64,000 bases of DNA, from contig RPFO01000814.1 of NCBI GenBank assembly GCA_009746045.1, forward strand, positions 62,001 to 126,000. The letters run 5' to 3'. The stretch's first letter is position 1; every line of letters starts with the position of its first letter. Source of the DNA: Mesostigma viride (Eukaryota > Streptophyta > Mesostigmatophyceae > Mesostigmatales > Mesostigmataceae). The position numbers were made by a program, and so were the translations under genes. Below the pieces are notes generated by a model. It searched no databases. It was given only the letters and a program-made list of their open reading frames with translations, and had not been told where the DNA came from. This document shows positions 25,001 through 33,209 of the stretch, piece after piece.

Positions 25001-25206
25001 GCCAAGCTGCCACGGAATGGTGGTACCGCCTGCCGTCCGGCACTTTGAAGCCCGCCGGTGCTATAATTCCTATCGTCCACGCATGTTTTCCCCTGCCTCA
25101 AACCGCACGTTGCATTTAAATCTGGAGCCCAAAATTCACTGAAAACGTGTGCCAGCCGGTAGCAAACTGGGCCAAGCTGCCACGGAGTGGTGGTACCGCC
25201 TGCCGT
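22077..25206 (+). repeat. 170-bp tandem satellite, block 2
   Basis: About 18 further copies of the same monomer, resuming exactly where block 1 was interrupted and ending mid-monomer at GCCTGCCGT (about 25206). The two diagnostic variant positions alternate in ordered groups here too, and one copy (about 22905) has CATTAAAAT instead of CATTTAAAT. Confidence 0.97.
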
Positions 25207-25464
25207 GTTGGGGCCCCTCATTGAGTGATGGGGCCGTGTTGGGTACCGGGGAGCCATTCTTGAGTGATGATGGTTGAGTGATAAATTGAGTGATAAAATA
25301 TTGGGGTTTTGGCTTGCTACTGACATCTGTCACATTGCATCCACGCCTTCCCGACCCCTTCCAACCCTGGCTCAGGGGTCGCGGGGCTTTAGGATGCCAT
25401 AGAAATGCTGGCATCCGTCACCGGTCACACAAAACCACACCGCGTCAACATGTGAGTGTGTGTG

Positions 25465-25531
25465 GAATAGGCAAAATTGCTCAGAGAATTTGAAGATAGT
25501 ACTAATACTTTCTGAGCAATTTTGCCTATTC
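25465..25531. repeat. Perfect 21-bp inverted repeat with 25-bp loop
   Basis: The arm 25465-25485 (GAATAGGCAAAATTGC...) is exactly inverted at 25511-25531. Confidence 0.9.
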
Positions 25532-25707
25532 TGACAGAACCATCAACCATCGCCCAAACCACGCCACGCACCAACCGCGGAACGCGCGGGACATCCGTGG
25601 ACGGCCGGGTCGTTCGTGGGGGACGCGCGATTCACATCGACACGAAAAATACGACCTCTGTTTTCCCGATCGCGGGCAGTGAGAGTGCTCGAGAACTTGG
25701 GGAGAAG

Positions 25708-25768
25708 GTTCCGCGTGCTGCCCAACTTTTATAGCAAAACCTTGCAAAAGTTGGGCAGCACGCGGAAC
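25708..25768. repeat. Perfect 23-bp inverted repeat with 15-bp loop
   Basis: The arm 25708-25730 (GTTCCGCGTGCTGCCC...) is exactly inverted at 25746-25768. The loop contains a further GCAA/TTGC pairing, so the hairpin could extend almost fully. Confidence 0.9.
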
Positions 25769-26016
25769 ATCGAGAAATCCAGCTCACGAGCCAGCGCGCA
25801 CCCGGGTCGCTGAAAATCCGGCCCTCGGCTGGGAAATTCGCGGAACTTTCGTGCGAGTCCTGCGTCCTCGCGGGAGAGGAGCTGGGTGTCTGGTTTCAGT
25901 TAAAGGATGTGCCACTTTCAAAAAACGTCTAAGCGTGTTATGGGGTATTACCGGCAAGTGATCTCTAGTTGAAGCCCTGGTCAGGCATAGTCATCGCTGC
26001 CGTTTGCCCCCGTCGT

Positions 26017-29000
26017 TTAACGAGACACAAATTGGTAATCGCTAGACATCCTGAACTCCCTCACTTGCCTGATCCCTTCCGATATCTCTACCTGTTTCCC
26101 CCACCATTCTGGCTTGTACTTCTCGAAGAATGCGATCATGCAGTCTTTAGAGACATAGGCGTCGTTTGCCTTCTCGTGCTTCTCGCGCCAGGTTCTTATA
26201 CAAATGCCCAAAGTGGACTCGAGGATGGATTCTAGGACCCCGACACACTGTTCGAAGTTTAGACACCCGGGTCCGTTTTTGCCCCTCCGTCGATACCCGA
26301 ACATCGACCGGAACCTCCCCTGGTAGCTATACAGCCAGTCCCGGTCAAGTTTGTTCACCGCCTCAGTAAGTCTCTTGCGACTGATAGCCATCGACACTGC
26401 ACTCTTGCCGTCTAAGCAGAACTCCATTATCCCACTGCCAGCCAGTAGTTGTCTGGCCAGTGTGAGGCGGGAGGCATGGTCGATCTTTTTGTTCCTGACG
26501 AGCCCGAAGACGTTCTCACATTTCCTCGCGCGATTGTCAACGATATCCTCGCCAATTGCCGCCTCCCATCCGAGCTCTGTCACACGAGAGTACTGCTCCC
26601 TGGCGTAGTACGTCTCTAGAGCCTTTTCATCAGCCAGCTCCTTGATGAGGCCCTCGTCTATTAGGTCCTCTGATATCTTGTACCGGTCATGACACAGTTC
26701 ATACATCTCTACGAGCTTACACTCGGCGTCTGTCAATATCGCGTCACGGTCTCCCACCCTCGCAGTGAGTTCGCGATATTCATCGGCGCTGATCATCCGC
26801 GGCTCGAACTCTTCCTTCTCTATTTTCTTCAGCTTTGGCGCCTCTTCCGACCTACCAGCCTGGACTTCTCCTGCTATCACGTAACCGTATCTCTCCTTCA
26901 ACGTCTTTATCATGAGCACGTCGTAGTGGCTTCTTGACGCCCCGATCGATTCTAGGTTGCGGCACAGTAAATTATACGCTGGGGACGTGTCGCCGAAAAG
27001 GCGCTCCCCGTCCTCGCCCCATGAACTGATGACGCTGGATTTAAAGCCCTTCATCATCATGAACATCTCATCGACTTGTTGGCGAGTGTGGCTCTTGATC
27101 AGCTTGAAATCGGCCAATGGCCTGGTCGCGGGCGTGGTCGAGTCCAGATAGTAAACGTGCACGTCACCATCTCGCAGCTGTCTTACGCGGTGCATCTGCT
27201 GGATTGTAGTGGTGTACGGGGCGTGCTTGTCGCTGTTCCGGGCCATAACGACCATCGAATCGAACGTGGGGAGGGTATACGAAACACCGACGGATATGGT
27301 TGGGGAGTACTCGAGGTATTGGACATCTTTCCATGCTTCGTTCGCTCCCAGGTCGAGGTCGCCCTTTGGCGTCTTGCTGGTGTATCGGCGCGTATTGACA
27401 CCATTGAGAGAGTCCCCTAGCTGTTCGCGGACTCTGTCGAGCGTGCCGCCTGCCTCCGAACTGACCAGCACGACCCTCTTCCCGGCATCCAGAAGCTTCT
27501 TCACCTGTCTAGACGCCTGGTAGATCCATTCCTTCTCGCATCCCCTCCCCGGTTCGATGCGCGTAAAATGTAACACTCGATTGGTCGGTCTGATGTATTC
27601 GTTGTTGATGACGTGAAAATCCGTGGACGGTCTGTGGGACCTGATGAAGTTAACGACTCCCGCCTCGATGTTGGCGTCTGACGCTATCAATACTTTGGCG
27701 TTCGTGATGATATCCATTAGTGCCTTGAAAACGTTCTCTCGGTCCCTCATGACGGCATTAGACAGGGCGTTACGGATGCTGTCGATCTCGTCCAAGATAA
27801 CGACATCGAATCTGCGGTCCTGCAGGCGCAGGATGCTGTTGAGGACTACCAGCACACGCGGGTGGGTGATCCAGTAGTCGCTGGCATCCCCTCTCTTGCG
27901 CGAATTTTTCAGATAATTGAGGAAATACCGGTAATGGGCCAATAGCTCGGCGCGTGTCCTCGGTCTACCGCCGTTCATGGCTGGATCAACGACATCCTTG
28001 TTAAGGCTATATTCCTCCTGCCTGGACAGGGAGATGTTGGCGAACATCAGCAACACTCGCGCATCTTTGTAGTGATCGAGGACATTCGCGATCATGGCGC
28101 GGTTCGCCTCGGATTTCCCGGTTCCCATGTTCGACTGGATGATGTACGTGAGCTTCTCGGTACTGCCTGGATGGACAGCGCGCACGATCGGCGACATGTC
28201 GAAATGGCGCACCTTCTCCTCGTTATACACCTCGGTGAACTCGACCTCGGAGGACACGTATTCGAATCGGTCGGCGATCTTGATATGTGTCTTGCATTGT
28301 CGGGGCTTCTCGGCCCAGCAGGTGTACGCGACCTCTCCGTCGCTGTACTCCTCAACCCTTGGCCCGTGACCCGGACTATTGTGGTTCTCTTTGCAGATCA
28401 GACATTTGGTGCCGGGGGCCAATGTAAAGCGCGAGACCTTGACGACGCCCCCGCGCATAACAGAAAACTGCTCCTGTGTATTCATGTACCTGGACCCTGG
28501 CGACACCTGCGCAATGGCCTCGACTGATCTGGCGACTTTCGAAGCGTCCACGAACGTCCCGGAAACGGTTTTCCACATAGAAATGGACGCATTGGGAGTC
28601 CTCCTCCCGGCGTTTCCGGACTTTTTCATGTAATGCTCCTTCCATCCCTCTGGCATCTCGACGGTCTGGGCGCTTGTCTGGTCGGTCGTGGGGTAGATGT
28701 TGACTAGATGGTCCTTGATGTCATCCGACCCGCTGATGATGCGCAAGGCCGCGTTGGGGTCGTGCTGGCCGAACTTGTGATGCCCCACCATCCGAAAGCA
28801 TCGTTTCTTTGTATAGATCGATTCGTCGATAACCAGCTTGATGTCGCCGTCGGTCGCGCGGTCCCTGGGGATGTCCGCGAACGTCTCCCACTTACTCTGG
28901 ATGTACGGCCAACCCTTCTCTCGGTTGATGAGGAGAGCCGCGTCCTTGTGGAAGGTCGAGTCGGGGTCGAGGAAATGGCTGCGGACATAATAGACGAACT

Positions 29001-29490
29001 CGTTGATGATATAATGTCTCGCGGCCAGGTCGGTGGTTTTTAGGTATTTGACCACTATGTGAAATGACACTTTCATGTCGTCTCCTTTCTCCCTCGGCGA
29101 TCCCGAGATGTTATACCTGAAACCGTCTGGATTCTTTTCCAATACATCGAAGCAAAAAGCCTCGAAAATGCGTATGAAGTGATGGATCACGTCTGGGATG
29201 TCCTCTCCTTTGGGGTACAAGTCGTCGAGGTCGAAATGCATCCACGAGGGGTGATCCTCCTTGACCATCTCATAAAGACATTTCATGTCGATGTGTGGAT
29301 GGTCGAGACATTCCGTGTGGATCTCCATAAGGTGTTCGACATCCCTGACACTCGTGTACTTCTTGGCTGTCTTGTCGTCCTTGTCGAGGGCTACCAAGAA
29401 AGGATGGCCCAGCTTATCTCCCTCGTCGATTGCCATCTGTTGGGCTGGGAGCCAGCGAGGGTTGTACTTCAGGTAGACCTTGGTCGTCAT
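26017..29490 (-). CDS. Primase-helicase (AEP primase fused to origin-binding-protein-like helicase)
   Basis: About 1157 residues from the ATG at 29490; the slightly longer TTG-initiated reading is less likely. N-terminal archaeo-eukaryotic primase features: HFDLDD (about 87-92, metal-binding), a KVSFHIV segment (about 142-148), and IYTKKRCFRMVGHHK (about 227-241). A short zinc-binding candidate CLICKENHNSPGH is near residue 375. The C-terminal half is a helicase like herpesvirus-type origin-binding proteins: Walker A SNMGTGKS (about 455), DEID box in VVILDEIDS (about 573), GVSYTLPTFDSMVV, and motif VI QQMHRVRQLRDGD. Expected role: primer synthesis and unwinding for viral DNA replication. It is intact, unlike the virion genes. 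A two-part promoter motif lies 11-30 bp upstream. Confidence 0.85.
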   Translation of the reverse strand: MTTKVYLKYNPRWLPAQQMAIDEGDKLGHPFLVALDKDDKTAKKYTSVRDVEHLMEIHTECLDHPHIDMKCLYEMVKEDHPSWMHFDLDDLYPKGEDIPDVIHHFIRIFEAFCFDVLEKNPDGFRYNISGSPREKGDDMKVSFHIVVKYLKTTDLAARHYIINEFVYYVRSHFLDPDSTFHKDAALLINREKGWPYIQSKWETFADIPRDRATDGDIKLVIDESIYTKKRCFRMVGHHKFGQHDPNAALRIISGSDDIKDHLVNIYPTTDQTSAQTVEMPEGWKEHYMKKSGNAGRRTPNASISMWKTVSGTFVDASKVARSVEAIAQVSPGSRYMNTQEQFSVMRGGVVKVSRFTLAPGTKCLICKENHNSPGHGPRVEEYSDGEVAYTCWAEKPRQCKTHIKIADRFEYVSSEVEFTEVYNEEKVRHFDMSPIVRAVHPGSTEKLTYIIQSNMGTGKSEANRAMIANVLDHYKDARVLLMFANISLSRQEEYSLNKDVVDPAMNGGRPRTRAELLAHYRYFLNYLKNSRKRGDASDYWITHPRVLVVLNSILRLQDRRFDVVILDEIDSIRNALSNAVMRDRENVFKALMDIITNAKVLIASDANIEAGVVNFIRSHRPSTDFHVINNEYIRPTNRVLHFTRIEPGRGCEKEWIYQASRQVKKLLDAGKRVVLVSSEAGGTLDRVREQLGDSLNGVNTRRYTSKTPKGDLDLGANEAWKDVQYLEYSPTISVGVSYTLPTFDSMVVMARNSDKHAPYTTTIQQMHRVRQLRDGDVHVYYLDSTTPATRPLADFKLIKSHTRQQVDEMFMMMKGFKSSVISSWGEDGERLFGDTSPAYNLLCRNLESIGASRSHYDVLMIKTLKERYGYVIAGEVQAGRSEEAPKLKKIEKEEFEPRMISADEYRELTARVGDRDAILTDAECKLVEMYELCHDRYKISEDLIDEGLIKELADEKALETYYAREQYSRVTELGWEAAIGEDIVDNRARKCENVFGLVRNKKIDHASRLTLARQLLAGSGIMEFCLDGKSAVSMAISRKRLTEAVNKLDRDWLYSYQGRFRSMFGYRRRGKNGPGCLNFEQCVGVLESILESTLGICIRTWREKHEKANDAYVSKDCMIAFFEKYKPEWWGKQVEISEGIRQVREFRMSSDYQFVSR

Positions 29491-29500
29491 GATCAAAGTT

Positions 29501-29520
29501 GTATACCTGTAGGCTTAGAT
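29501..29520 (-). promoter_or_regulatory. Viral promoter-like motif upstream of the primase-helicase
   Basis: On the minus strand ATCTAA-N8-GTATAC, 10 bp before the ATG. The same arrangement precedes the capsid gene. Confidence 0.5.
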
Positions 29521-29681
29521 TTTATTTTCTGGCCGAAACGAGACTGGTTTTTTTCTGATTGGAAGGAATGGATTTTATTAATCAATATACAATTCGACTT
29601 TCTCAATAGCCAAAAAACTCGAGACTTTTAATACGTAGTATTAAAAGGCGACAATTCTATTTCAGATAGTGACAGAATCGA

Positions 29682-30947
29682 TCAAACGTCTTCATCGTCC
29701 ATCCCTTTTGCTTTCTCTAGAGTCGCGGGATCCAATTGATCGTTCCGCTCATACCGGATCGCCATCGCCGGGGAGTGTGCCATTCCTTTTGCGAGCTTGA
29801 TCCGTTCTGCGGACGTCGCTCGCTTAACGAACGCCGTGACGAACGCCCGCCGAGTGTTGAGGATTCCGTGATAAGTCGCGCGGTATCGCTCGCCAAACGC
29901 GGATTTGCTGATATGTCCCCTTCCTCTGCCGGCCGGGAATAACCATTTCCCGTTCGTCGAGCGGGCTTTGAGGATTTCCCGGAACGCTTTCATCGACGGC
30001 GGGACGACGAAATCGATCGGTCCGAGGTCTTTCGCCGTTTTGTGTTGTCGAATTACGAACCGGTTCTCGGGGACAATGAACGCGTTCTCGTGTGGCCCTA
30101 TCTCGCTCTCATCGTTCACGAATTTGACATCGTGATAGTTGTACCGAGTGGGCGGAAGATTCTTCCCGCTGAGGTAGAGGTGTCCCATCAGTCCCTCATC
30201 GCTGTTTGGGTCTGCGATAGACCTGTGGATCGATTGGAGCGTCTTGAAATCGTAAGCTGGCGGCACGTTCTCGCTGACATACGCGTCGATGGTTAGTCGC
30301 CCTTCCTGCTCGACGGCCTGCTGGTTCTTGTAGGCCTCGACGACAGTTGCCGGGAGCTGGCGAGACGGTGGAAATATTTTATTGATTCCGTTGATGGCCG
30401 CCGAGAGATTCGCACGGGCCGTTCTCGCTCCTGTCGCGTCTCCTCTCTTCATGCTATGAATGGTCGCAATGACTTTATCGACGTCCAGGAGACATGTAAC
30501 GGGCTCTGTCCGGCTGCATCCAAGAGCGTCAAGGATCTGTCCCACGCGACCAACATACTGTTTAATCGTCGACACCGTCGCTCCTTTCGCCGTCTTCACG
30601 ATCCTGTCTCCTTGCACGGTAGCTACGGGCTGGTTCTCCGGTCTGACTTGCTGGGCGGTCTGCATGACCTCGGCGAGGCTCCACAGCTTGCTCGTGGGTG
30701 CTCGCGAGACCGGGCGAGTGTCCGCAGACCTACAATCCTTGTCGGGCAGGTCCGCGTTCTTCCGGATCATCTTTACCTCGTCGCAGTTTGTCCCGTGCTT
30801 TTCAAGCCATTTCTCGGTGGGCATCCACGCATCTTTCTTGGCCATCGCGCGCATGACCTGGAGAGCTGCCCGGTCCGGGTGTTTCTGGCGGTACCTCGCC
30901 TGTGCTTCTCGTCGCATGCGAAGTTCGTCCGCTGTCCTTGAAACCAT
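29682..30947 (-). CDS. Tyrosine recombinase (integrase)
   Basis: 421 residues. The C-terminal half shows the tyrosine-recombinase catalytic set in order: Arg268 in PPTRYNYHDV, Lys303 in RQHKTAKDLG, Arg366/367 in LNTRRAFVTAF (the usual H-x-x-R box with Asn at the His position), His391 in KGMAHSPAMA and the nucleophile Tyr399 in IRYER. The N-terminal 100 residues are basic (RMRREAQARYRQKHPDRAA), and residues 120-210 look like a helical core-binding domain. It would catalyse site-specific strand exchange for integration or excision of the element. It is read in the same direction as the primase-helicase, 190 bp upstream of it. The frame is intact. Confidence 0.85.
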   Translation of the reverse strand: MVSRTADELRMRREAQARYRQKHPDRAALQVMRAMAKKDAWMPTEKWLEKHGTNCDEVKMIRKNADLPDKDCRSADTRPVSRAPTSKLWSLAEVMQTAQQVRPENQPVATVQGDRIVKTAKGATVSTIKQYVGRVGQILDALGCSRTEPVTCLLDVDKVIATIHSMKRGDATGARTARANLSAAINGINKIFPPSRQLPATVVEAYKNQQAVEQEGRLTIDAYVSENVPPAYDFKTLQSIHRSIADPNSDEGLMGHLYLSGKNLPPTRYNYHDVKFVNDESEIGPHENAFIVPENRFVIRQHKTAKDLGPIDFVVPPSMKAFREILKARSTNGKWLFPAGRGRGHISKSAFGERYRATYHGILNTRRAFVTAFVKRATSAERIKLAKGMAHSPAMAIRYERNDQLDPATLEKAKGMDDEDV

Positions 30948-31049
30948 GAGACTCAGTATATCCTATGCAAAGAAATTAAATTGGACGTGAACGAGCGTTT
31001 ATTACAAAAAATGATAAATCACCGTTTTTATTGCAAAAAGTAGATTTAA

Positions 31050-31130
31050 GTTGCTTCCACCGGGATTCGAACCCGTGTCTTCGCTTCGGAGGAACCGACC
31101 TAACGGTCGGTGGGACACTCCCTGTTTAGG
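31050..31130 (-). other. tRNA-like segment between recombinase and AT-hook genes
   Basis: On the minus strand it has a canonical B-box/T-arm (GGGTTCGAATCCCG), followed by GTGGAAGC, and a strong hairpin upstream (CCGACC GTTA GGTCGG). I could not pair a 5' acceptor strand or a normal seven-base anticodon loop, so it is not a complete standard tRNA. It may be a tRNA remnant, or the tRNA-derived att site of the neighbouring recombinase. The rest of 30948-31197 is AT-rich spacer. Confidence 0.35.
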
Positions 31131-31197
31131 TTAACTTTCGATAGCTTCCGCGGCCGCTAGAGCGGAATTCCATGGATTTTTTCGTATATAAACGCAT

Positions 31198-31695
31198 TTA
31201 CAGTTTCGACTTCTTCGGCCGTCCCCATGGTCGTGGTCGTCCTGTCGCGGGGTCGATATTATGAGTCCGTGGCTTCGTGTCTTTCGACCCAGCCGGTCTC
31301 CCGCGTTTCTTAGGGGTGTGAGGAACTTTTTCCTTTTTAATTTTCGGAGGACGGGGAGAGCGGGGCGGGGGAGGAGGGTTTCTTGGCTTCCGTTTTGTCG
31401 CGATGATAGTCATCAATTTCTGTCGACACTCGTGCCCGATGCCGGTGTGTGTCGGCGGGAGCTCGCCGTCATACCCACAACCTCGCACGAACGCCGCCAA
31501 TCTCTCGTGCGTCTTCGTGGATATCCTGGCCCCGGTCAAGTACCGAACGAGCGTAGAGACGTTGAGAACGAGCTCTCGCCTATCAAGCCTGTGCTGGTAC
31601 GAACTCTTCGGGGGCGCTTTATCCTCGATTCGGATGGGCTGGAGAGCTGGCGAAGACTCGTGGAAAGCGTTTGGGTAAGCCTGCTTCAGATCCAT
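31198..31695 (-). CDS. Basic protein with AT-hook-like C-terminus
   Basis: 165 residues, family not recognised. Residues 1-105 form an ordinary globular-looking domain. From about residue 106 it turns into a proline- and lysine-rich tail with NPPPPPRSPRPPK, KKRGRPAGSK and RPWGRPKK. The GRP cores flanked by basic residues match the AT-hook pattern for minor-groove binding of AT-rich DNA. It lies between the recombinase and the packaging ATPase on the same strand, suggesting a DNA-binding role in the virion or in replication; that is inference. An ATCTAT-N8-ATATAC motif lies 7 bp upstream of its ATG. Confidence 0.6.
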   Translation of the reverse strand: MDLKQAYPNAFHESSPALQPIRIEDKAPPKSSYQHRLDRRELVLNVSTLVRYLTGARISTKTHERLAAFVRGCGYDGELPPTHTGIGHECRQKLMTIIATKRKPRNPPPPPRSPRPPKIKKEKVPHTPKKRGRPAGSKDTKPRTHNIDPATGRPRPWGRPKKSKL

Positions 31696-31701
31696 TCGCG
31701 C

Positions 31702-31721
31702 GTATATAATAGAGCATAGAT
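31702..31721 (-). promoter_or_regulatory. Viral promoter-like motif upstream of the AT-hook gene
   Basis: On the minus strand ATCTAT-N8-ATATAC, six bases before the ATG at 31695; a variant of the motif at 29501-29520 and 53834-53852. Confidence 0.45.
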
Positions 31722-32606
31722 TTAATTTTTCAGGACCAGGTAGGTGTCGAAATTTCTTCGGTATCGTTTAGCGTCGTCGGGTTCGTCGTTATCAACAGCA
31801 AGGAAATCGTGGGGTGAGTCTTTCGTCGCGAATTCCCACAGCTCGAGAAAGTCCTCGGGGCTCGTATGGCCCGCGCTTTCCTCAGCAATCTGCCGCGAAG
31901 CTCGCCGATCCTTCGTACGAAACAGGACTAGAAAAGAAACGTTCGCGCGCACTGACCGGGGCACCCCGGCCGATGTAAACGATTGGTTCACGAATACCAT
32001 GCTAGTTAACAAGTGGCGATGTTTGAATGCGAACGATGAGACGGGGCCTTTCGAGTCTGAGCGATAAAGTTTCGAACCTGCCATGTCGTCTATCAAAATG
32101 ACGGACGAGGGAGGACCGTATCGGAACCAAGTCTGGGGCTCTTTGAACTGTAGCCTGTCGAGGGTTATGTACATGTTGAGGTCCATGTCGTCCTCGCTTT
32201 TGTTGCCTTCAAGATAATCTTTACGAAACCTCTCCCACACCGCCATGTCGCGCTGGTATTCTTCATACTCCGAGAGGTCTTTCTTGATATCCACGACCAT
32301 CCCGTTGAAGTTATCGTCCGTATAAGTTTCCATGGACATGGCGGGTGTCGGCAGGAGCTTGTACTTTGGCTCTGTTGTCGCGGACCCAGAGATGAGGTAT
32401 AGTTTATCAAAGCTATGGAAATCGAAATACGCCTTCAGCATGTTAATAGCTGAGGTGGTCTTCCCAGTCCCGCGCATACCCACGAACGAGGCTATGAAAT
32501 GGAGCCGTGGCGCATTGGCCGGAACCTGGCGAGTTTTTGCATATTTGACTTTCAGATCCTTGTTCGCTAGTGGAGTATCGATATGAATGCTTTCGATGAC
32601 CGTCAT
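31722..32606 (-). CDS. FtsK/HerA-type DNA packaging ATPase (A32-like)
   Basis: 294 residues, the usual size for PLV, virophage and Polinton packaging ATPases. Walker A is GMRGTGKT (43-50), preceded by the strand HFIASFV; Walker B is VILIDD (169-174). The segment HLLTSMVFVNQSF (199-210) supplies the sensor glutamine, and RSVRANVSFLVLFRTKDRR follows, as in A32-like ATPases. It should power genome translocation into the preformed capsid. The frame is intact. It is transcribed toward the AT-hook gene, whose start lies about 26 bp beyond its stop. An ATCTAT element precedes the ATG at 32606. Confidence 0.88.
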   Translation of the reverse strand: MTVIESIHIDTPLANKDLKVKYAKTRQVPANAPRLHFIASFVGMRGTGKTTSAINMLKAYFDFHSFDKLYLISGSATTEPKYKLLPTPAMSMETYTDDNFNGMVVDIKKDLSEYEEYQRDMAVWERFRKDYLEGNKSEDDMDLNMYITLDRLQFKEPQTWFRYGPPSSVILIDDMAGSKLYRSDSKGPVSSFAFKHRHLLTSMVFVNQSFTSAGVPRSVRANVSFLVLFRTKDRRASRQIAEESAGHTSPEDFLELWEFATKDSPHDFLAVDNDEPDDAKRYRRNFDTYLVLKN

Positions 32607-32627
32607 TTTATTACAATAGGATAGATT

Positions 32628-33170
32628 TTAATCGTCGTTTAAGCTGGCTAGTAATTGCGCGCGGATGGCCAGCATCTTCTGCTCATACGGCGTAGTTGTC
32701 CGCACGTCCGGCAGTGGATTCGCGGCCCGTTGACGCTCCTCTTCCTCTACCTCGGCCTTCGGCTTTCTCCCGCGGCGTGGGCGAGGCGTTTCCGAGGGAG
32801 TTGCCGAGACTTCCTCGGCGGCCAACAGGCGTTCGATTCGGTATTTGTTCTTCTTTTCCTCGAGTTCAAGCTCGACCAGACGCTGTCGTTGTATCTCGAG
32901 TTCCTTCTCAAGAACCTTTCGCTTGGTAATCTCCGCTTCTCGCTCCTCCTGTCGCTTCTTCGCCCGCTCTTCGTTCCGTTTCTGCATGTACGGCCGCATC
33001 TTCTCGCGGAGTGCCGCACGCTGTTCTTCCGTCAGTCGCTTGCCTCTCGGGCCTTTCGGCGGGTGAGGCGGGATATACACTGTATTGGGCGTTTCCTGCT
33101 GTGGCGCGGGGTCTTCCTCGACGTCGACGGAGGTCTTGGGCGAATCAGGAGCTTCGGGAACCTGGTCCAT
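32628..33170 (-). CDS. Charged coiled-coil protein
   Basis: 180 residues, family not recognised. Residues about 40-120 are almost continuously charged (RLTEEQRAALREKMRPYMQKRNEERAKKRQEE and on), predicting a long coiled coil. The ends are proline-rich, and a short basic stretch RPRRGRKPKAE near residue 133 resembles an AT-hook. It is divergent from the fibre-like gene, with only 39 bp between start codons, and ends 21 bp upstream of the packaging ATPase start. Such proteins in PLVs are usually uncharacterised; a scaffold or DNA-associated role is only a guess. Confidence 0.6.
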   Translation of the reverse strand: MDQVPEAPDSPKTSVDVEEDPAPQQETPNTVYIPPHPPKGPRGKRLTEEQRAALREKMRPYMQKRNEERAKKRQEEREAEITKRKVLEKELEIQRQRLVELELEEKKNKYRIERLLAAEEVSATPSETPRPRRGRKPKAEVEEEERQRAANPLPDVRTTTPYEQKMLAIRAQLLASLNDD

Positions 33171-33175
33171 GGGTG

Positions 33176-33194
33176 CTATACTATTATCTTAGAT
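33176..33194 (-). promoter_or_regulatory. Divergent viral promoter-like motif
   Basis: Minus-strand ATCTAA-N7-GTATAG. The core TTATCTTAGATAA is palindromic, so it could serve both the coiled-coil gene (ATG 33170, minus) and the fibre gene (ATG 33210, plus). Confidence 0.45.
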
Positions 33195-33209
33195 AAATTT
33201 CATGACATC

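Larger units (their letters stand above)
25207..26016. other. Palindrome-rich non-coding DNA at the left edge of the viral element
   Basis: No convincing gene. It begins with four copies of TTGAGTGAT (25219-25297). It then holds several short hairpins (GACCCC...GGGGTC at about 25354-25381, GGATGCCA...TGGCATCC at about 25392-25416) and two long perfect ones, listed separately. It lies between the satellite and the 3' end of the primase-helicase gene, so it probably contains the left terminus of the viral element. The exact junction is not visible because I cannot see a matching right end. Confidence 0.5.

Noticed and set aside
3787-25206. CRISPR array
   Set aside because: Direct repeats have no unique spacers and the context is eukaryotic.
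31050-31130. Complete functional tRNA gene
   Set aside because: No pairing 5' acceptor strand and no seven-base anticodon loop with U33 could be placed.
31137-31175. Possible cloning-vector polylinker (GCGGCCGC, GAATTC, CCATGG close together)
   Set aside because: No vector sequence on either side; short GC-rich coincidence in a viral spacer.
32655-33209. 185-residue N-terminal extension of the fibre frame
   Set aside because: It is antisense to the coiled-coil gene; a promoter motif and ATG at 33210 give a better start.
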